A stretch of DNA of 64,000 nt. Source: an uncultured Pseudomonas sp. Lineage in GTDB: Bacteria > Pseudomonadota > Gammaproteobacteria > Pseudomonadales > Pseudomonadaceae. A program made the position numbers and the translations under genes. A model generated the notes under the pieces. It had not been told where the DNA came from, made no database searches, and saw nothing but the letters and a program-made list of their open reading frames with translations. The DNA lies in assembly GCF_946885955.1 (NCBI RefSeq), contig NZ_CAMPHI010000010.1, positions 62,001 to 126,000 on the forward strand, in the 5' to 3' direction. The first letter of the stretch is position 1. Each line of letters opens with the position of its first letter. Positions 36,717-45,338 of this stretch are shown in pieces.

Positions 36717-37490
36717 TTACTCGGCAATCTGCAGCTTGCGCGCCTCGTTATAGAAGTAGCGCAGCTTCTCGTACTCGAACGGCGAGTTGAGTTGGCCATA
36801 ACGGAAATTCACCGTCGAGCGCTGATCGACCACATCCAGCAAGGTAATTTCCGGATGCGTGCGGCTGGCTTCGGCGACGTTGAGCAGGTTGGCCTGAAAC
36901 TCCACGTTGAAATCCATCACCAGGCCGCCGGTGTCGCGCAGGTTCGACGGGCCGAGCAGCGGCAGCATCAGGTAGGGCCCAGCCGGGGCGCCATAGAACC
37001 CCAGGGTTTGACCGAAGTCTTCGTTCTGCTTGTTCAGCCCCATTCTGGTCGCCGGGTCCCAGAGCCCGGCTATCCCGATGGTGGTGTTCAACAGCAGGCG
37101 CCCGGTGGTCTGCAGCGAGCGTTTGCCTTTGAACTGCAGCAGGCTGTTGACCAGGTTGGGCACATCGCCGAGGTTGCTGAAGAAGTTGGTTACCCCCTTC
37201 TGCACCAGGGTCGGGGTGATATAGCGGTAGCCGTCGACGATCGGCAGGAACACCCATTCGTCGAAGCGGTAGTTGAAGTGGTAGACCCGCCGGTTCCACG
37301 ACTCCAATGGGTCGTAGACCTGCAGCGCATCCAGGCTGGAACGCTCGAATTCGCGCTGATCGAGGCCGGGATTGAAGCGCAGATGTTGCAGCGGTTGCTT
37401 GAAACCGTCTTCATCGACGTCATGTTGTGCCTGCGCCGCGCCACTGCTCAACAGCAGGCTCATGAACAGCAGGGGAAAAGGCTTAGCCAC
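36717..37490 (-). CDS. mlaA: Outer-membrane phospholipid asymmetry protein MlaA (VacJ)
   Basis: MlaA removes misplaced phospholipids from the outer leaflet of the outer membrane and hands them to MlaC. The 257-residue protein has a signal peptide (ending AAQAQ) and the family core YDPLESWNRRVYHFN, NFFSNLGDVPNLVNSLLQ, GLWDPATRMG and GPYLMLPLLGPSNLRDTGG. Unlike the Escherichia coli protein no lipobox cysteine is evident. Its first 8 bases overlap the end of the upstream hydrolase gene, so both form an operon. Confidence 0.92.
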   Translation of the reverse strand: MAKPFPLLFMSLLLSSGAAQAQHDVDEDGFKQPLQHLRFNPGLDQREFERSSLDALQVYDPLESWNRRVYHFNYRFDEWVFLPIVDGYRYITPTLVQKGVTNFFSNLGDVPNLVNSLLQFKGKRSLQTTGRLLLNTTIGIAGLWDPATRMGLNKQNEDFGQTLGFYGAPAGPYLMLPLLGPSNLRDTGGLVMDFNVEFQANLLNVAEASRTHPEITLLDVVDQRSTVNFRYGQLNSPFEYEKLRYFYNEARKLQIAE

Positions 37491-38781
37491 GAAAGAACTC
37501 CAACATGGCGTCGCTATTGACGCGGTAATTGAGATTGCCGCAATGCCCGCCGAGCGGATAAAGGGTCAGGCGGTCGCCCAGGGTGCGGCGCAGAAAGCCC
37601 AAATCGCCCGGACCGAGAATCAGGTCATCGGCGTTGTGCATCACGGCGATCTTCGGGGTGTTCTTCAGGTAGTCCTCGACGGCGTAGAGGCTGACCTCAT
37701 GGATCAGCTGCTTGAGGCTGCCGCCGCCATAGCGTGCTCGCCACATCGGCAGTAGTTGTTCGTTGACATAACACTCGAAGTCGCATTGCAGGGCGCGCTT
37801 GAGGAAGGGCGTGAGGCTGGTGCTTTCGTCGATCGGATAGTTGATCGGGGTGATCAGCCCGCGGCGGTTGATCAGGTCCGAAGTGAAGGCGATATCGGCG
37901 GCGGAAAAGCGGAACACGCTGCCGATCAGCATCGCCATCTGCTCGTCCGAAAGATGTTCTTTTGACTGTTGGAAGTCATAGAGCATCGCGTCGTTAAGGT
38001 CGATATAGCCGTTGCGTTTGAAATAGTTCGTCAGCTTGGCCAGGATCGACTCGTAGAAGGTGGTGCTGTTGCTGATCCCTTTCACCTCGGTTTGCACCAG
38101 GCGGTCGAGGTTGCTGATCGAGGTATAGAGATTGACGGGTGGGTTGAGCAGCAGGACGCGCTTGAAGTTGAAGCTGCGTCGGGTTTCGTCGAGTTGGCTG
38201 ACGAAGGCCGCGTGCAGCGCGCCCAGGCTGTAGCCGGTGAGGTAGTAGTCGCTGATCTCGAGATGCGGATGCTGGGCGCGTACCGCTTGCATCGCGCGGT
38301 ACAGGTCGTCGGCATCGTCGCTGGTAAAGCCAGGGGTGGCGAACCGCGAGGCGGCGCTCATGAAGTCGTAGCTGCTCGGCGATGACAGCTGCACCACGTG
38401 GTAGCCGGCGGCGTAGAACAGCTTTTTCAGGTATTCCGAGTGGCTACTCGAGTAGTGCGCCCCGGTGCCGGCGATGATGAAGATCAGCGGCGCCTTGCCT
38501 TTCTGAGTGGCCAGGCGATAGCCCATTTTGGTTACCGGCCAGAAGTTGTCCGGCAGCGCGAACTCACGCTCAGGGCGCAGCTTGATCTTGTAGTCGTTTT
38601 GCCTGATATCCCGGTCGTCCGGAAGGAGCGGGCGCAACGCCGGTGGCGTGGTGGCGATGGTCGCTTCGAACGGGTTGGTCAGCGGGTAGCCATAGTCTTT
38701 TGTGGCGATATCCGCAGCCGACAAGGGCAGAGCAGGCAACAAGGCGCAAGCCAGGGCAATCAAACGCATCAAGTACCGCAT
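37483..38781 (-). CDS. Periplasmic alpha/beta-hydrolase-like protein
   Basis: A 432-residue protein with a signal peptide (ALLPALPLSAADI) and an alpha/beta hydrolase fold: the PLIFIIAGTGAHYSSSHSEYL oxyanion region, nucleophile elbow GYSLG, an acidic residue in the AVMHNADDLIL strand and a histidine in PLGGHCGN. It is probably a periplasmic serine esterase or lipase. Overlap with mlaA by 8 bases suggests a role in envelope lipid turnover, which is inference. The start at 38781 has AAGG about 10 bases upstream; an ATG 13 bases downstream is possible. Confidence 0.7.
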   Translation of the reverse strand: MRYLMRLIALACALLPALPLSAADIATKDYGYPLTNPFEATIATTPPALRPLLPDDRDIRQNDYKIKLRPEREFALPDNFWPVTKMGYRLATQKGKAPLIFIIAGTGAHYSSSHSEYLKKLFYAAGYHVVQLSSPSSYDFMSAASRFATPGFTSDDADDLYRAMQAVRAQHPHLEISDYYLTGYSLGALHAAFVSQLDETRRSFNFKRVLLLNPPVNLYTSISNLDRLVQTEVKGISNSTTFYESILAKLTNYFKRNGYIDLNDAMLYDFQQSKEHLSDEQMAMLIGSVFRFSAADIAFTSDLINRRGLITPINYPIDESTSLTPFLKRALQCDFECYVNEQLLPMWRARYGGGSLKQLIHEVSLYAVEDYLKNTPKIAVMHNADDLILGPGDLGFLRRTLGDRLTLYPLGGHCGNLNYRVNSDAMLEFFRG

Positions 38782-38818
38782 TTGCGTAATACCTTCAAAA
38801 AGCTCTAACAACTCGGGG

Positions 38819-39340
38819 TTATATGACAGCGGGATCTGTCAGGAGTGCCTTCGCCTGTGGGGTGTCTGCGGCGTGCCGCAACGCCGAGCCGCTGAGGCGA
38901 TAGACCGTCCATTCGTTCATTGGCTCAGCACCGAGTTGTCGGTAGAAGCCGATTGCCGGCGCATTCCAATCCAGCACCGACCATTCCAGACGCCCGCAGC
39001 CACGCTCCACGGCCAGCCGCGCCAGCGTGCTCAGCAGCGCCTTGCCAAGCCCCGCACCGCGGGCGCTCGCGCGTACGTAGAGATCCTCCAGATAGATACC
39101 GGGCTTGCCGAGAAAGGTCGAATAATTGTGGAAGAACAGGGCGAAGCCAGCCGGCTCGCCGTCCACTTCGCCGATCAGCACCTCGGCATAGGGGCGCGGG
39201 CCGAATAGGTGCTTGGCCATTTGCTCAGGGTCGGCGATCGCCTGGTCGGCGAGTTTTTCGTACTCGGCCAGTTCGCGGATAAAAACCAGGATCAGCGGGA
39301 TATCGTCGCGGTCGGCGGGGCGGATATTCAATAGCGGCAT
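38819..39340 (-). CDS. GNAT N-acetyltransferase, diamine-acetyltransferase-like
   Basis: A 173-residue single GNAT domain: the N-terminal IRPADRDDIPLILVFIRELAEYEKL, the substrate loop FFHNYSTFLGKPGIYLEDLYVRASARGAGLGKALL containing the acetyl-CoA-binding R-x-x-G-x-G/A, and the DWNAPAIGFYRQLGA C-terminal motif. This pattern is that of the spermidine/spermine or thialysine acetyltransferase-like subgroup. The chosen ATG has AAGGA six bases upstream. The natural substrate is not known. Confidence 0.8.
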   Translation of the reverse strand: MPLLNIRPADRDDIPLILVFIRELAEYEKLADQAIADPEQMAKHLFGPRPYAEVLIGEVDGEPAGFALFFHNYSTFLGKPGIYLEDLYVRASARGAGLGKALLSTLARLAVERGCGRLEWSVLDWNAPAIGFYRQLGAEPMNEWTVYRLSGSALRHAADTPQAKALLTDPAVI

Positions 39341-39544
39341 GGTCATTCCTTTAACGGTGAAGCTTGGGTCGATTGCGGCTGGCTGCAACCCAGAGCGGGC
39401 GGACGATGGAGACTCGCTACCGCACTATAGGGATTCGCTTACGTGATTGCATGGTCTGTTGGTATCAGTCGCGGTTTTGCTTAGCCGCTGTGTGCGGTTA
39501 CTCTTGCACGCCGCTGAAACCCGCTTTTTTGCCCGGAGTTGTAT

Positions 39545-39925
39545 ATGGCCCGCCTGATTCCCTGGATTCTGCTCGCACTCGCCGCTGCGCTCTGTTTGGC
39601 CGGCAGTTATGGGCTGAGGTTCAATCTGATGGAGGCCGATCGTTGGGTCGGGCGTTGTGTCGAGACGCCGGAATATTGGGCGTGTGAACTCCGGGCCACG
39701 CTCGGTTGGCTGATCCATACGGGTGCGCTGGCCTGGAGCGCCCTGATCACCGCGGCGCTGGCATTCGTCCTGCCGGGCCGTGGTGGCCGGCTATTGGCGG
39801 TACCGGCGCTGCTTCTGAGTTTGCCCGCACTGGTGTTGTACAGCGCTAGCCTGGCGGTGTTCGCCGTGCTGCTGGCATTGCTGCGTTTGGTGCGGGCGCC
39901 ACGCCGGGTGGTTCAGACGCTCTGA
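39545..39925 (+). CDS. Small inner-membrane protein of unknown function
   Basis: A 126-residue hydrophobic protein with three probable transmembrane helices (residues about 5-23, 56-77, 84-112) and a Cys-containing periplasmic loop (WVGRCVETPEYWACELRATLG). No family was recognised. It converges on the GH17-like gene, with the two ends overlapping by 13 bases. Confidence 0.6.
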   Translation: MARLIPWILLALAAALCLAGSYGLRFNLMEADRWVGRCVETPEYWACELRATLGWLIHTGALAWSALITAALAFVLPGRGGRLLAVPALLLSLPALVLYSASLAVFAVLLALLRLVRAPRRVVQTL

Positions 39926-41472
39926 GTCCGTTGCCGCAAGCTGCGCCACAGGGCGGCGAGCAATAGCGCGCTGGTCAATGCCCAGCCGATTGCCTGGCGG
40001 TTGCCCAGGCCTTCCTGCACCAATTGCGGAACGATGCCTGCGCCGATCAACAGCGCCAGCAAGATGACTTCCCGGCGCGGCGCGCGGACCGGCCGGGCCA
40101 GGTAAACCAGGGCTGGCAGCAACAGGGTGGCGCTGGGGAAACTGCGATAGCGTGCATCCACCACCAGCGCCAGCATCATCGCGGCGCCGGCGAAACCTGC
40201 GGCGAACAACCACCAGCCGGCCCGCGCCTCCAGCCAGATGAACAGCCGATTGCGCCAGCCGCGTCTGGCGCTCAGGGCCAGCAGCCCATGCCCGAGCACC
40301 AGGCCATTCAGAATCAGCAACGCCGCCGCCCATAGCCATTCGCCGGGGTAACGGCTGGTGGTCCAGGCCAGCTCGCCGGTTAAACCGATACAGGCCGTCC
40401 CGAGTGCGGCAATCAGTGGCATGCCCAGGGCATCACGCCTGGTTCGCGGCGCCCCGGCGACGGTCAACGCGGCGAGCCATATCAGCACGCAGCCGAGCAG
40501 CCAGAACCGCCACTGCGGCAGATTGGAAACGGCACCAGCGAGTATCGACTTGTCCCCGCGGTCGGCGTCGTACAACCCCCAATAACCACCGGCCGCACCC
40601 TCGCTGACGCGCTTCCAGGGTTGGTCGAAGGCCTCGATCAGGTTGTAGCGCCAGCCATGCTGATTGGCCAGCTTGATGAAACCGCGCATGAACTTCGCCT
40701 GGTTGACCCGGCTCGGCAGCGCCGTCCGCCGTTGCCGGCCCTCGCTGGGCCAGCCGGTTTCACCGATAAGAATGTCCTTGGGCGCGAACTGGCGACCGAA
40801 CAACTCGCGCACCTCGCTCACCTTGGCCAGCGCCTGGTCGATGCCGGCGGGGTCGTCTTCCCAGTAAGGCAACAGATGAATCGTCAGAAAATCCACCGCC
40901 GGTGCGACTTCCGGGTGCTTCAGCCAGAACTCCCAGACATCGGCATAGGTCACCGGCTGCTCGACGCGGCTTTTCACCTGCTCGATCAACGCGACCAGTT
41001 GTTGCGGCGTGACCTCCTTGCGCAGCAAGGACTCGTTGCCGACGATAACCGCCTCGACCACGTCCGGGTAGCGGTTCGCCGCGTCGATCAGCTCGTTGAC
41101 CTCTACGGCCGTTGCCTGCGCGTCGCGGCTGACCCAGGCACCGAGCATCAGCTTCAAGCCGTGTTTGCGAGCGAGCGCCGGTAAGGCTTCGAGACCGCTG
41201 ACCGAATAGGTGCGCAGGCAGGTGAAGGTTTTGCCGAGCAGGGTCAGGTCGGCATCCATTCGCGCTTCGCTGATCCGCAGCGGCTGATCGAACGGCGATT
41301 GATGTTTGTCGAACGGGGTGTAAGACGCGCATTGCAGCTTCTGCTGCGGGCGCGCCGCATCCGCCAGTTGCACCGGCCTGCCCAGCCCGTACCACAAGGC
41401 CGCCAGCCCGAGCAGGCCGACGCAACTGGCGAAGAGGTAAGCGAACAGTGGAAAGCGGGTGGTGGCGGTCAT
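39913..41472 (-). CDS. GH17-like glucanase/glucanosyltransferase domain with C-terminal membrane region
   Basis: A 519-residue protein: one N-terminal helix, a periplasmic GH17 (beta-1,3-glucanase) domain with probable acid/base E147 in VGNESLLR and nucleophile E238 in IGETGWPSEG, then about eight transmembrane helices from residue 325 on. GH17 domains occur in pseudomonad NdvB, where they are fused to a glycosyltransferase for cyclic beta-glucan; here the transferase domain is absent. A role in remodelling a periplasmic or exported glucan is likely but not shown by the sequence. Confidence 0.75.
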   Translation of the reverse strand: MTATTRFPLFAYLFASCVGLLGLAALWYGLGRPVQLADAARPQQKLQCASYTPFDKHQSPFDQPLRISEARMDADLTLLGKTFTCLRTYSVSGLEALPALARKHGLKLMLGAWVSRDAQATAVEVNELIDAANRYPDVVEAVIVGNESLLRKEVTPQQLVALIEQVKSRVEQPVTYADVWEFWLKHPEVAPAVDFLTIHLLPYWEDDPAGIDQALAKVSEVRELFGRQFAPKDILIGETGWPSEGRQRRTALPSRVNQAKFMRGFIKLANQHGWRYNLIEAFDQPWKRVSEGAAGGYWGLYDADRGDKSILAGAVSNLPQWRFWLLGCVLIWLAALTVAGAPRTRRDALGMPLIAALGTACIGLTGELAWTTSRYPGEWLWAAALLILNGLVLGHGLLALSARRGWRNRLFIWLEARAGWWLFAAGFAGAAMMLALVVDARYRSFPSATLLLPALVYLARPVRAPRREVILLALLIGAGIVPQLVQEGLGNRQAIGWALTSALLLAALWRSLRQRTQSV

Positions 41473-41829
41473 AAGCGGGCGCGAGTCGATAATGGTTAGC
41501 CGCGCATCTTAGCGGATTTGCCACGCCCGTCTCGCCGCTATCGGCACAGTCTGACCAGTCGCAGCAGCCCGTAGGGTGATTCAAGCGTGGTGATGTAGCC
41601 AGGCCGGTCAAACTATCGAAATGCGCAAGATGGTCGATTTGCCACTCATCCTCCTTGCGCTCGGGAACATGGGTTTCGGCGGATGCCCGCTCCCTGAAAT
41701 ATGAGTAATCCCACTCCTTATCCGATACCGTGCTGCCTGTCTGTTCCGGTGCAGACTGTACTGATCTGTCACTATTTTCGTGTTCTGCTCCTGGTTAGCA
41801 TGAAGTCTCATCAGTCAGGAAAGACAACA
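41473..41829. other. Intergenic region without recognised gene
   Basis: The 357 bases between the GH17-like gene and the RidA-family gene become AT-richer toward the right. Apart from a short CCGTAGGGTGATT piece at 41572-41583 recalling the palindromic repeats at 58916, nothing was recognised. It must contain the promoter of the rightward genes. Confidence 0.4.
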
Positions 41830-42309
41830 ATGGATGCGTCAAGAGATGTTTTATTCGAGGCTTTGCTGAAAGAACTCGGTATCGAGTTTGAAAAAGAATT
41901 CCGTCCGGGCGCAAATTATGCAGTCGCTGTTCGACATGGCTCGGAAATTCATATCAGCGGACAGCTCCCCAGGGTGAACGGGGTGCTGGCGGCGACCGGC
42001 CATGTCGGTCAAGAGGTCTCTTTGGAACAAGCCAGATTCGCCGCCAAAATTTCTGCCTTGCGTCTACTTGCCATTTTGCGTCAGTCGTTGGGATGCCTGA
42101 GTCGCGTCAAACAAGTCCTGAGGCTGAACGTATACGTGCAAAGCGCGCCAGGCTTTACCCAGCAAAGTGAGGTCGCGGACGCGGCATCGGAAGTGCTGTA
42201 CGCAGTCCTTGGCGAGGCTGGCACACATGCCAGAACTTCACTCGGTGTATTTCAATTGCCCAAGAATGGCGCAATTGAGATCGACCTTGCCGCAGCGATC
42301 GATGCGTGA
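41830..42309 (+). CDS. RidA/YjgF/UK114-family protein
   Basis: A 159-residue member of the RidA superfamily, longer subgroup: SGQLPRVNGVLAATGHVGQEVSLEQARFAA, the LNVYVQSAPGFTQQSEVADAAS segment, and the active-site arginine region HARTSLGVFQLPKNGAIEID. RidA proteins hydrolyse reactive enamine/imine intermediates made by PLP enzymes. The ATG at 41830 has AGGAA 10 bases upstream; an in-frame ATG 30 bases earlier is possible. It overlaps the following MFS remnant by 4 bases (ATGA), so the two were an operon. Confidence 0.82.
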   Translation: MDASRDVLFEALLKELGIEFEKEFRPGANYAVAVRHGSEIHISGQLPRVNGVLAATGHVGQEVSLEQARFAAKISALRLLAILRQSLGCLSRVKQVLRLNVYVQSAPGFTQQSEVADAASEVLYAVLGEAGTHARTSLGVFQLPKNGAIEIDLAAAIDA

Positions 42310-42663
42310 AACAAAAAACGTGGGCGCAGCAGGAAAGCGCATTTCGCCGGGTTGTGCTGGTGGTGGCAACCCTGTCTGAGGCGAGCGCCTGCTTTTTGGT
42401 GCAGGGGCTCGGCGCCTTGGTTGGCTATTTGCAAAAAAGCGATGGATTTGAGTGCATTCGAGATCGGTTTACTGGTCTCGGCTGCGCAACTGGCTCCACT
42501 CGTCGGCCTGCTGGTGGCGGGCGAACTATTGGACCGGTTTGACGAGCGCCTGGTGGTCGCTGCAATAGCGTGCGCATCGTTTGCGTCCAGCTATCCTTGG
42601 TTGCTGGCCTGCCTCACGATGGGGTGTTGGCTGTTGGGGGGCAGGCTAGTCAGCTTATGTTGA
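42306..42663 (+). pseudogene. Frameshifted and truncated MFS transporter remnant
   Basis: Codons from 42306 encode an MFS-like first helix (VVLVVATLSEASACFLVQGLGALVGYLQK). At the A6 run 42433-42438 the frame shifts; reading continues in the +1 frame as AMDLSAFEIGLLVSAAQLAPLVGLLVAGELLDRFDERLVV, the typical second helix and loop 2-3 motif of the family. One A fewer would restore the frame. The second frame stops at 42663 after about helix 4, just past a G6 run at 42629-42634, so about 300 residues are missing. Assignment rests on the helix pattern and G-x-L-x-D-R-F-like motif. Confidence 0.75.
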
Positions 42664-42836
42664 TAGAGAAAATTTCTAGATCTAATTGTTTTGATAGTTC
42701 ATTCGACTAGAAAGGGCGAATGCGGTTGCGCGGGCTGCGACCGGCTTGCCAGAATGCGCCGCCCGGACTGATGTGAGCTGTCCGGCGAGTCGCGTCGGCT
42801 GAGCCCGCGCACCGATCTTCGAGTCATCCACTGGCG

Positions 42837-43994
42837 ATGGCTCATGCGGAACAGTCGATGGATCCCAAATCCCCCATGGCGAGCTACCGCTACGCCGTCG
42901 AGCAGCAAGGCTTCCAGGCCGATGCCGCGCAATGGCAGGCGGCGCAGGCGCTGGAAGATTGCCAACAGGCTCTGCACCGAGGCGTTACGCCTGTTGCCGG
43001 GGTTTACCTCTGGGGGCCGGTCGGACGCGGTAAAACCTGGTTGCTGGACCGCTTCTACCAGAGCCTCCAGGTACCGGCGCGGCGTCAGCATTTCCATCAT
43101 TTCATGCGTTGGGTGCATCGCCGCCTGTTCCAGCTGACGGGCACCGCCGAACCGTTGCGGGCCCTGGCCGCAGAACTCCGGCTGGAAGTGCGGGTGCTGT
43201 GCTTCGATGAGCTGTTCGTCAGCGATATCGGCGACGCGATTCTGGTCGGCGGCTTGTTGCGTCTGATCTTCGAGGCCGGCGTGGTGGTCGTCGCCACCTC
43301 CAACCAGCCGCCGGAACAACTCTATGTCGACGGCTTCAATCGCGAGCGCTTTCTGCCGGCGATCGAGGCGATAAACCGACACATGACGGTAATCGGTGTG
43401 GATGGCGGCCAGGACCACCGACTGCATCCCGGCGAACGGCACCAACGTTACTGGCACACCGGGGCCGGCGAGCCCAGCGCGCTGCCTGAGGTTTTTCGGC
43501 AGTTGAGTCTTGGCCAGCCGCTGTCTCATGAGCCGGTGATGATCGGCAGTCGTGCTGTTGCAGTGGTGCAGCGTAGCGCCAGGGTCATCTGGTGCCGCTT
43601 CGCCGAACTCTGCGAACAACCGATGTCGGCGCTGGATTTCATCGACCTGTGCGATCGCTACTCGGCCATCCTGCTCAGCGAAGTCCCCGGCTTGGGTGGT
43701 CGTCAGCGACCGGCCTATATTGCCCGCGGCACCGAAGATGGCGTCGAACGCGTGGTGGCCGGCGACCGCCAACTGCCCGCCCTGGCCGCCCACGACGACA
43801 GCGTCAGACGCTTCATCGCCCTGGTGGACGAATGCTACGACCGTCGCGTGCCGCTCTACCTCGAGGCCGAGGTGCCCCTGGACGCGCTCTATACCGAGGG
43901 CTACCTGGCCTTCCCATTTCGCCGCACTCTGAGCCGTTTGCAGGAAATGCAGTTGCAGCGGTTTGCGGTTGATTGGACTGCTGAACACGCGTAA
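42837..43994 (+). CDS. zapE: AFG1-like ATPase, cell division protein ZapE type
   Basis: A 385-residue AFG1/ZapE-family AAA-like ATPase with Walker A GPVGRGKT (residues 60-67), the HHFMRWVHR segment, Walker B LCFDELFVSDIGDA and sensor VVVATSNQPP. In E. coli ZapE binds the Z ring and affects its stability. Pseudomonads often carry two such genes; this one stands alone. A strong hairpin follows at 44060. Confidence 0.85.
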   Translation: MAHAEQSMDPKSPMASYRYAVEQQGFQADAAQWQAAQALEDCQQALHRGVTPVAGVYLWGPVGRGKTWLLDRFYQSLQVPARRQHFHHFMRWVHRRLFQLTGTAEPLRALAAELRLEVRVLCFDELFVSDIGDAILVGGLLRLIFEAGVVVVATSNQPPEQLYVDGFNRERFLPAIEAINRHMTVIGVDGGQDHRLHPGERHQRYWHTGAGEPSALPEVFRQLSLGQPLSHEPVMIGSRAVAVVQRSARVIWCRFAELCEQPMSALDFIDLCDRYSAILLSEVPGLGGRQRPAYIARGTEDGVERVVAGDRQLPALAAHDDSVRRFIALVDECYDRRVPLYLEAEVPLDALYTEGYLAFPFRRTLSRLQEMQLQRFAVDWTAEHA

Positions 43995-44059
43995 GCAGTG
44001 GCCCGAACGGGGGAGCAAAGCGAAAAACCTGGGACGCAGTCACTGGCCTGCGGATACGA

Positions 44060-44085
44060 AAAGCCCTGGGGTTGACCAGGGCTTT
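44060..44085 (+). terminator. Rho-independent, probably bidirectional terminator between zapE and tatA
   Basis: Perfect 10-base arms AAAGCCCTGG (44060-44069) and its complement (44076-44085) enclose a 6-base loop. The A-rich left side and T-rich right side suit both converging genes. Confidence 0.8.
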
Positions 44086-44158
44086 CGAATTTGCCTCCGC
44101 GATCTGCAGCTGGACGCGCACTAGTGCAGGCAGGCGCTGAAAGCCGATGTCGAACCTT

Positions 44159-44386
44159 CTAGTCTTTTTTCGTCGGTTCTTCGAGCTTGTGCGCTTGAAC
44201 GGTGATGGTCTGTCCTTGGTGTTCTTCGATGAGCGCCTTTTCATCGTTATCCATGGTTTTTCTGAAGCCCTTGATCGCGTCGCCGAGGTCGGCGCCCAGG
44301 CCCTTGAGGCGCTTGGTGCCGAACAGCATCACCACGATCATCAGAACGATCAGGAGTTGCCAGATGCCAATGCCACCCAATCCCAT
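44159..44386 (-). CDS. tatA: Orphan twin-arginine translocase subunit TatA/TatE
   Basis: A 75-residue TatA-type protein: short periplasmic N-terminus, a membrane helix ([16 protein letters not shown]) followed by the hinge [22 protein letters not shown] amphipathic helix and an acidic tail with a conserved [13 protein letters not shown] end. tatB and tatC are not adjacent, so it is a stand-alone TatA paralogue rather than the main tatABC operon. The start at 44386 has GGAG about 9 bases upstream. Confidence 0.9.
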   Translation of the reverse strand: MGLGGIGIWQLLIVLMIVVMLFGTKRLKGLGADLGDAIKGFRKTMDNDEKALIEEHQGQTITVQAHKLEEPTKKD

Positions 44387-44574
44387 GATGTGTACTCCGT
44401 AGTAAGTGGTTGGATGGCAGCGTGGGTGGCTGCCCCCTTTGATCCGGTCGTCTGCCGACCTTGCATCGTGACCGGCATCCCTGCCGGCGTTTATCGCTGT
44501 GGCCGGTTTATCCCGGGCCGCAGATCGGCTGAATGGCGGTTGCGCACGCAACGCCAGCACAACGCCATTCACAT

Positions 44575-45288
44575 TTATTTGCAGACGTAGAACTTGCGCA
44601 CATAGACAGTGCTTTTCCAGGCGCATGGGGCATCTTTCGGCACGAATACCGTATCGCCGGTGGCGACCGTCAGATCGCTGCCGTCAGCCGCCTGCAGAGT
44701 GACGCTGCCTTCGATCAGGTGCATTAGTTCGTGCATCTTGTGCGGCCGCGCTCGGCGGGTATAGGGCGTCGAGTCCCAGACACCGATGAGCAGCTTGCTC
44801 GCTTCTTCGGTAAAGGCAGTGTGCGAGCGGCATTGCGGCGTCGGGCTGAGCAGAATCGCTGCATCCGGTGCGTTGGAAGGCGCGAGCAGATCCAGGGGAT
44901 CCAGCAGGGTAAGCCCGCTATTGCGCGCTTCGATGGTCTGGGTGTCGGCGCAGAATGCCCAACGGGAATTCGCTTGTGCCTCGAGCTGGAGCGGCGAGCC
45001 GCGGCCGATCACGGCGCTGGCGCCCGGGCCCAGTTCGAGCGTGCAACCCTGGCTCTGCAGGGTGAGGTGTCCGGCGTGGACCACGATCATCTCGGCATAG
45101 GGATATTCATCGATGCTGAAGCGCCCGCTGGCTTCGACCACGCCGGCAGCGATTTCGCCGGGGCTGGCATAGGCGGTTTTACGCTGCGCGCCGAACGGAT
45201 CCTTGGGCCCCAAAGGGCCAGCGGTGAAGGTTGTCGAGACGGGGTTGTCATCGGCGCGTACCAACAGCACTGCGGTGGGTTCTGACAT
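44575..45288 (-). CDS. Bicupin protein of amine catabolism type
   Basis: A 237-residue protein with two cupin domains: residues about 55-115 ([25 protein letters not shown]) and about 165-230 ([41 protein letters not shown]). The second resembles the EutQ-like/DUF861 group; H/E metal ligands are seen in HKMHELMH. Genes like this sit beside FAD amine oxidases in pseudomonads. The catalytic role is unknown. It follows the GNAT gene by 50 bases in the same direction. The 190-base gap to tatA holds nothing recognised. Confidence 0.75.
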   Translation of the reverse strand: MSEPTAVLLVRADDNPVSTTFTAGPLGPKDPFGAQRKTAYASPGEIAAGVVEASGRFSIDEYPYAEMIVVHAGHLTLQSQGCTLELGPGASAVIGRGSPLQLEAQANSRWAFCADTQTIEARNSGLTLLDPLDLLAPSNAPDAAILLSPTPQCRSHTAFTEEASKLLIGVWDSTPYTRRARPHKMHELMHLIEGSVTLQAADGSDLTVATGDTVFVPKDAPCAWKSTVYVRKFYVCK

Positions 45289-45338
45289 CAAGGTTCTCCA
45301 GGTAGGAACAGGTATGGGGGGATCTGTCGTTGGCGGCA

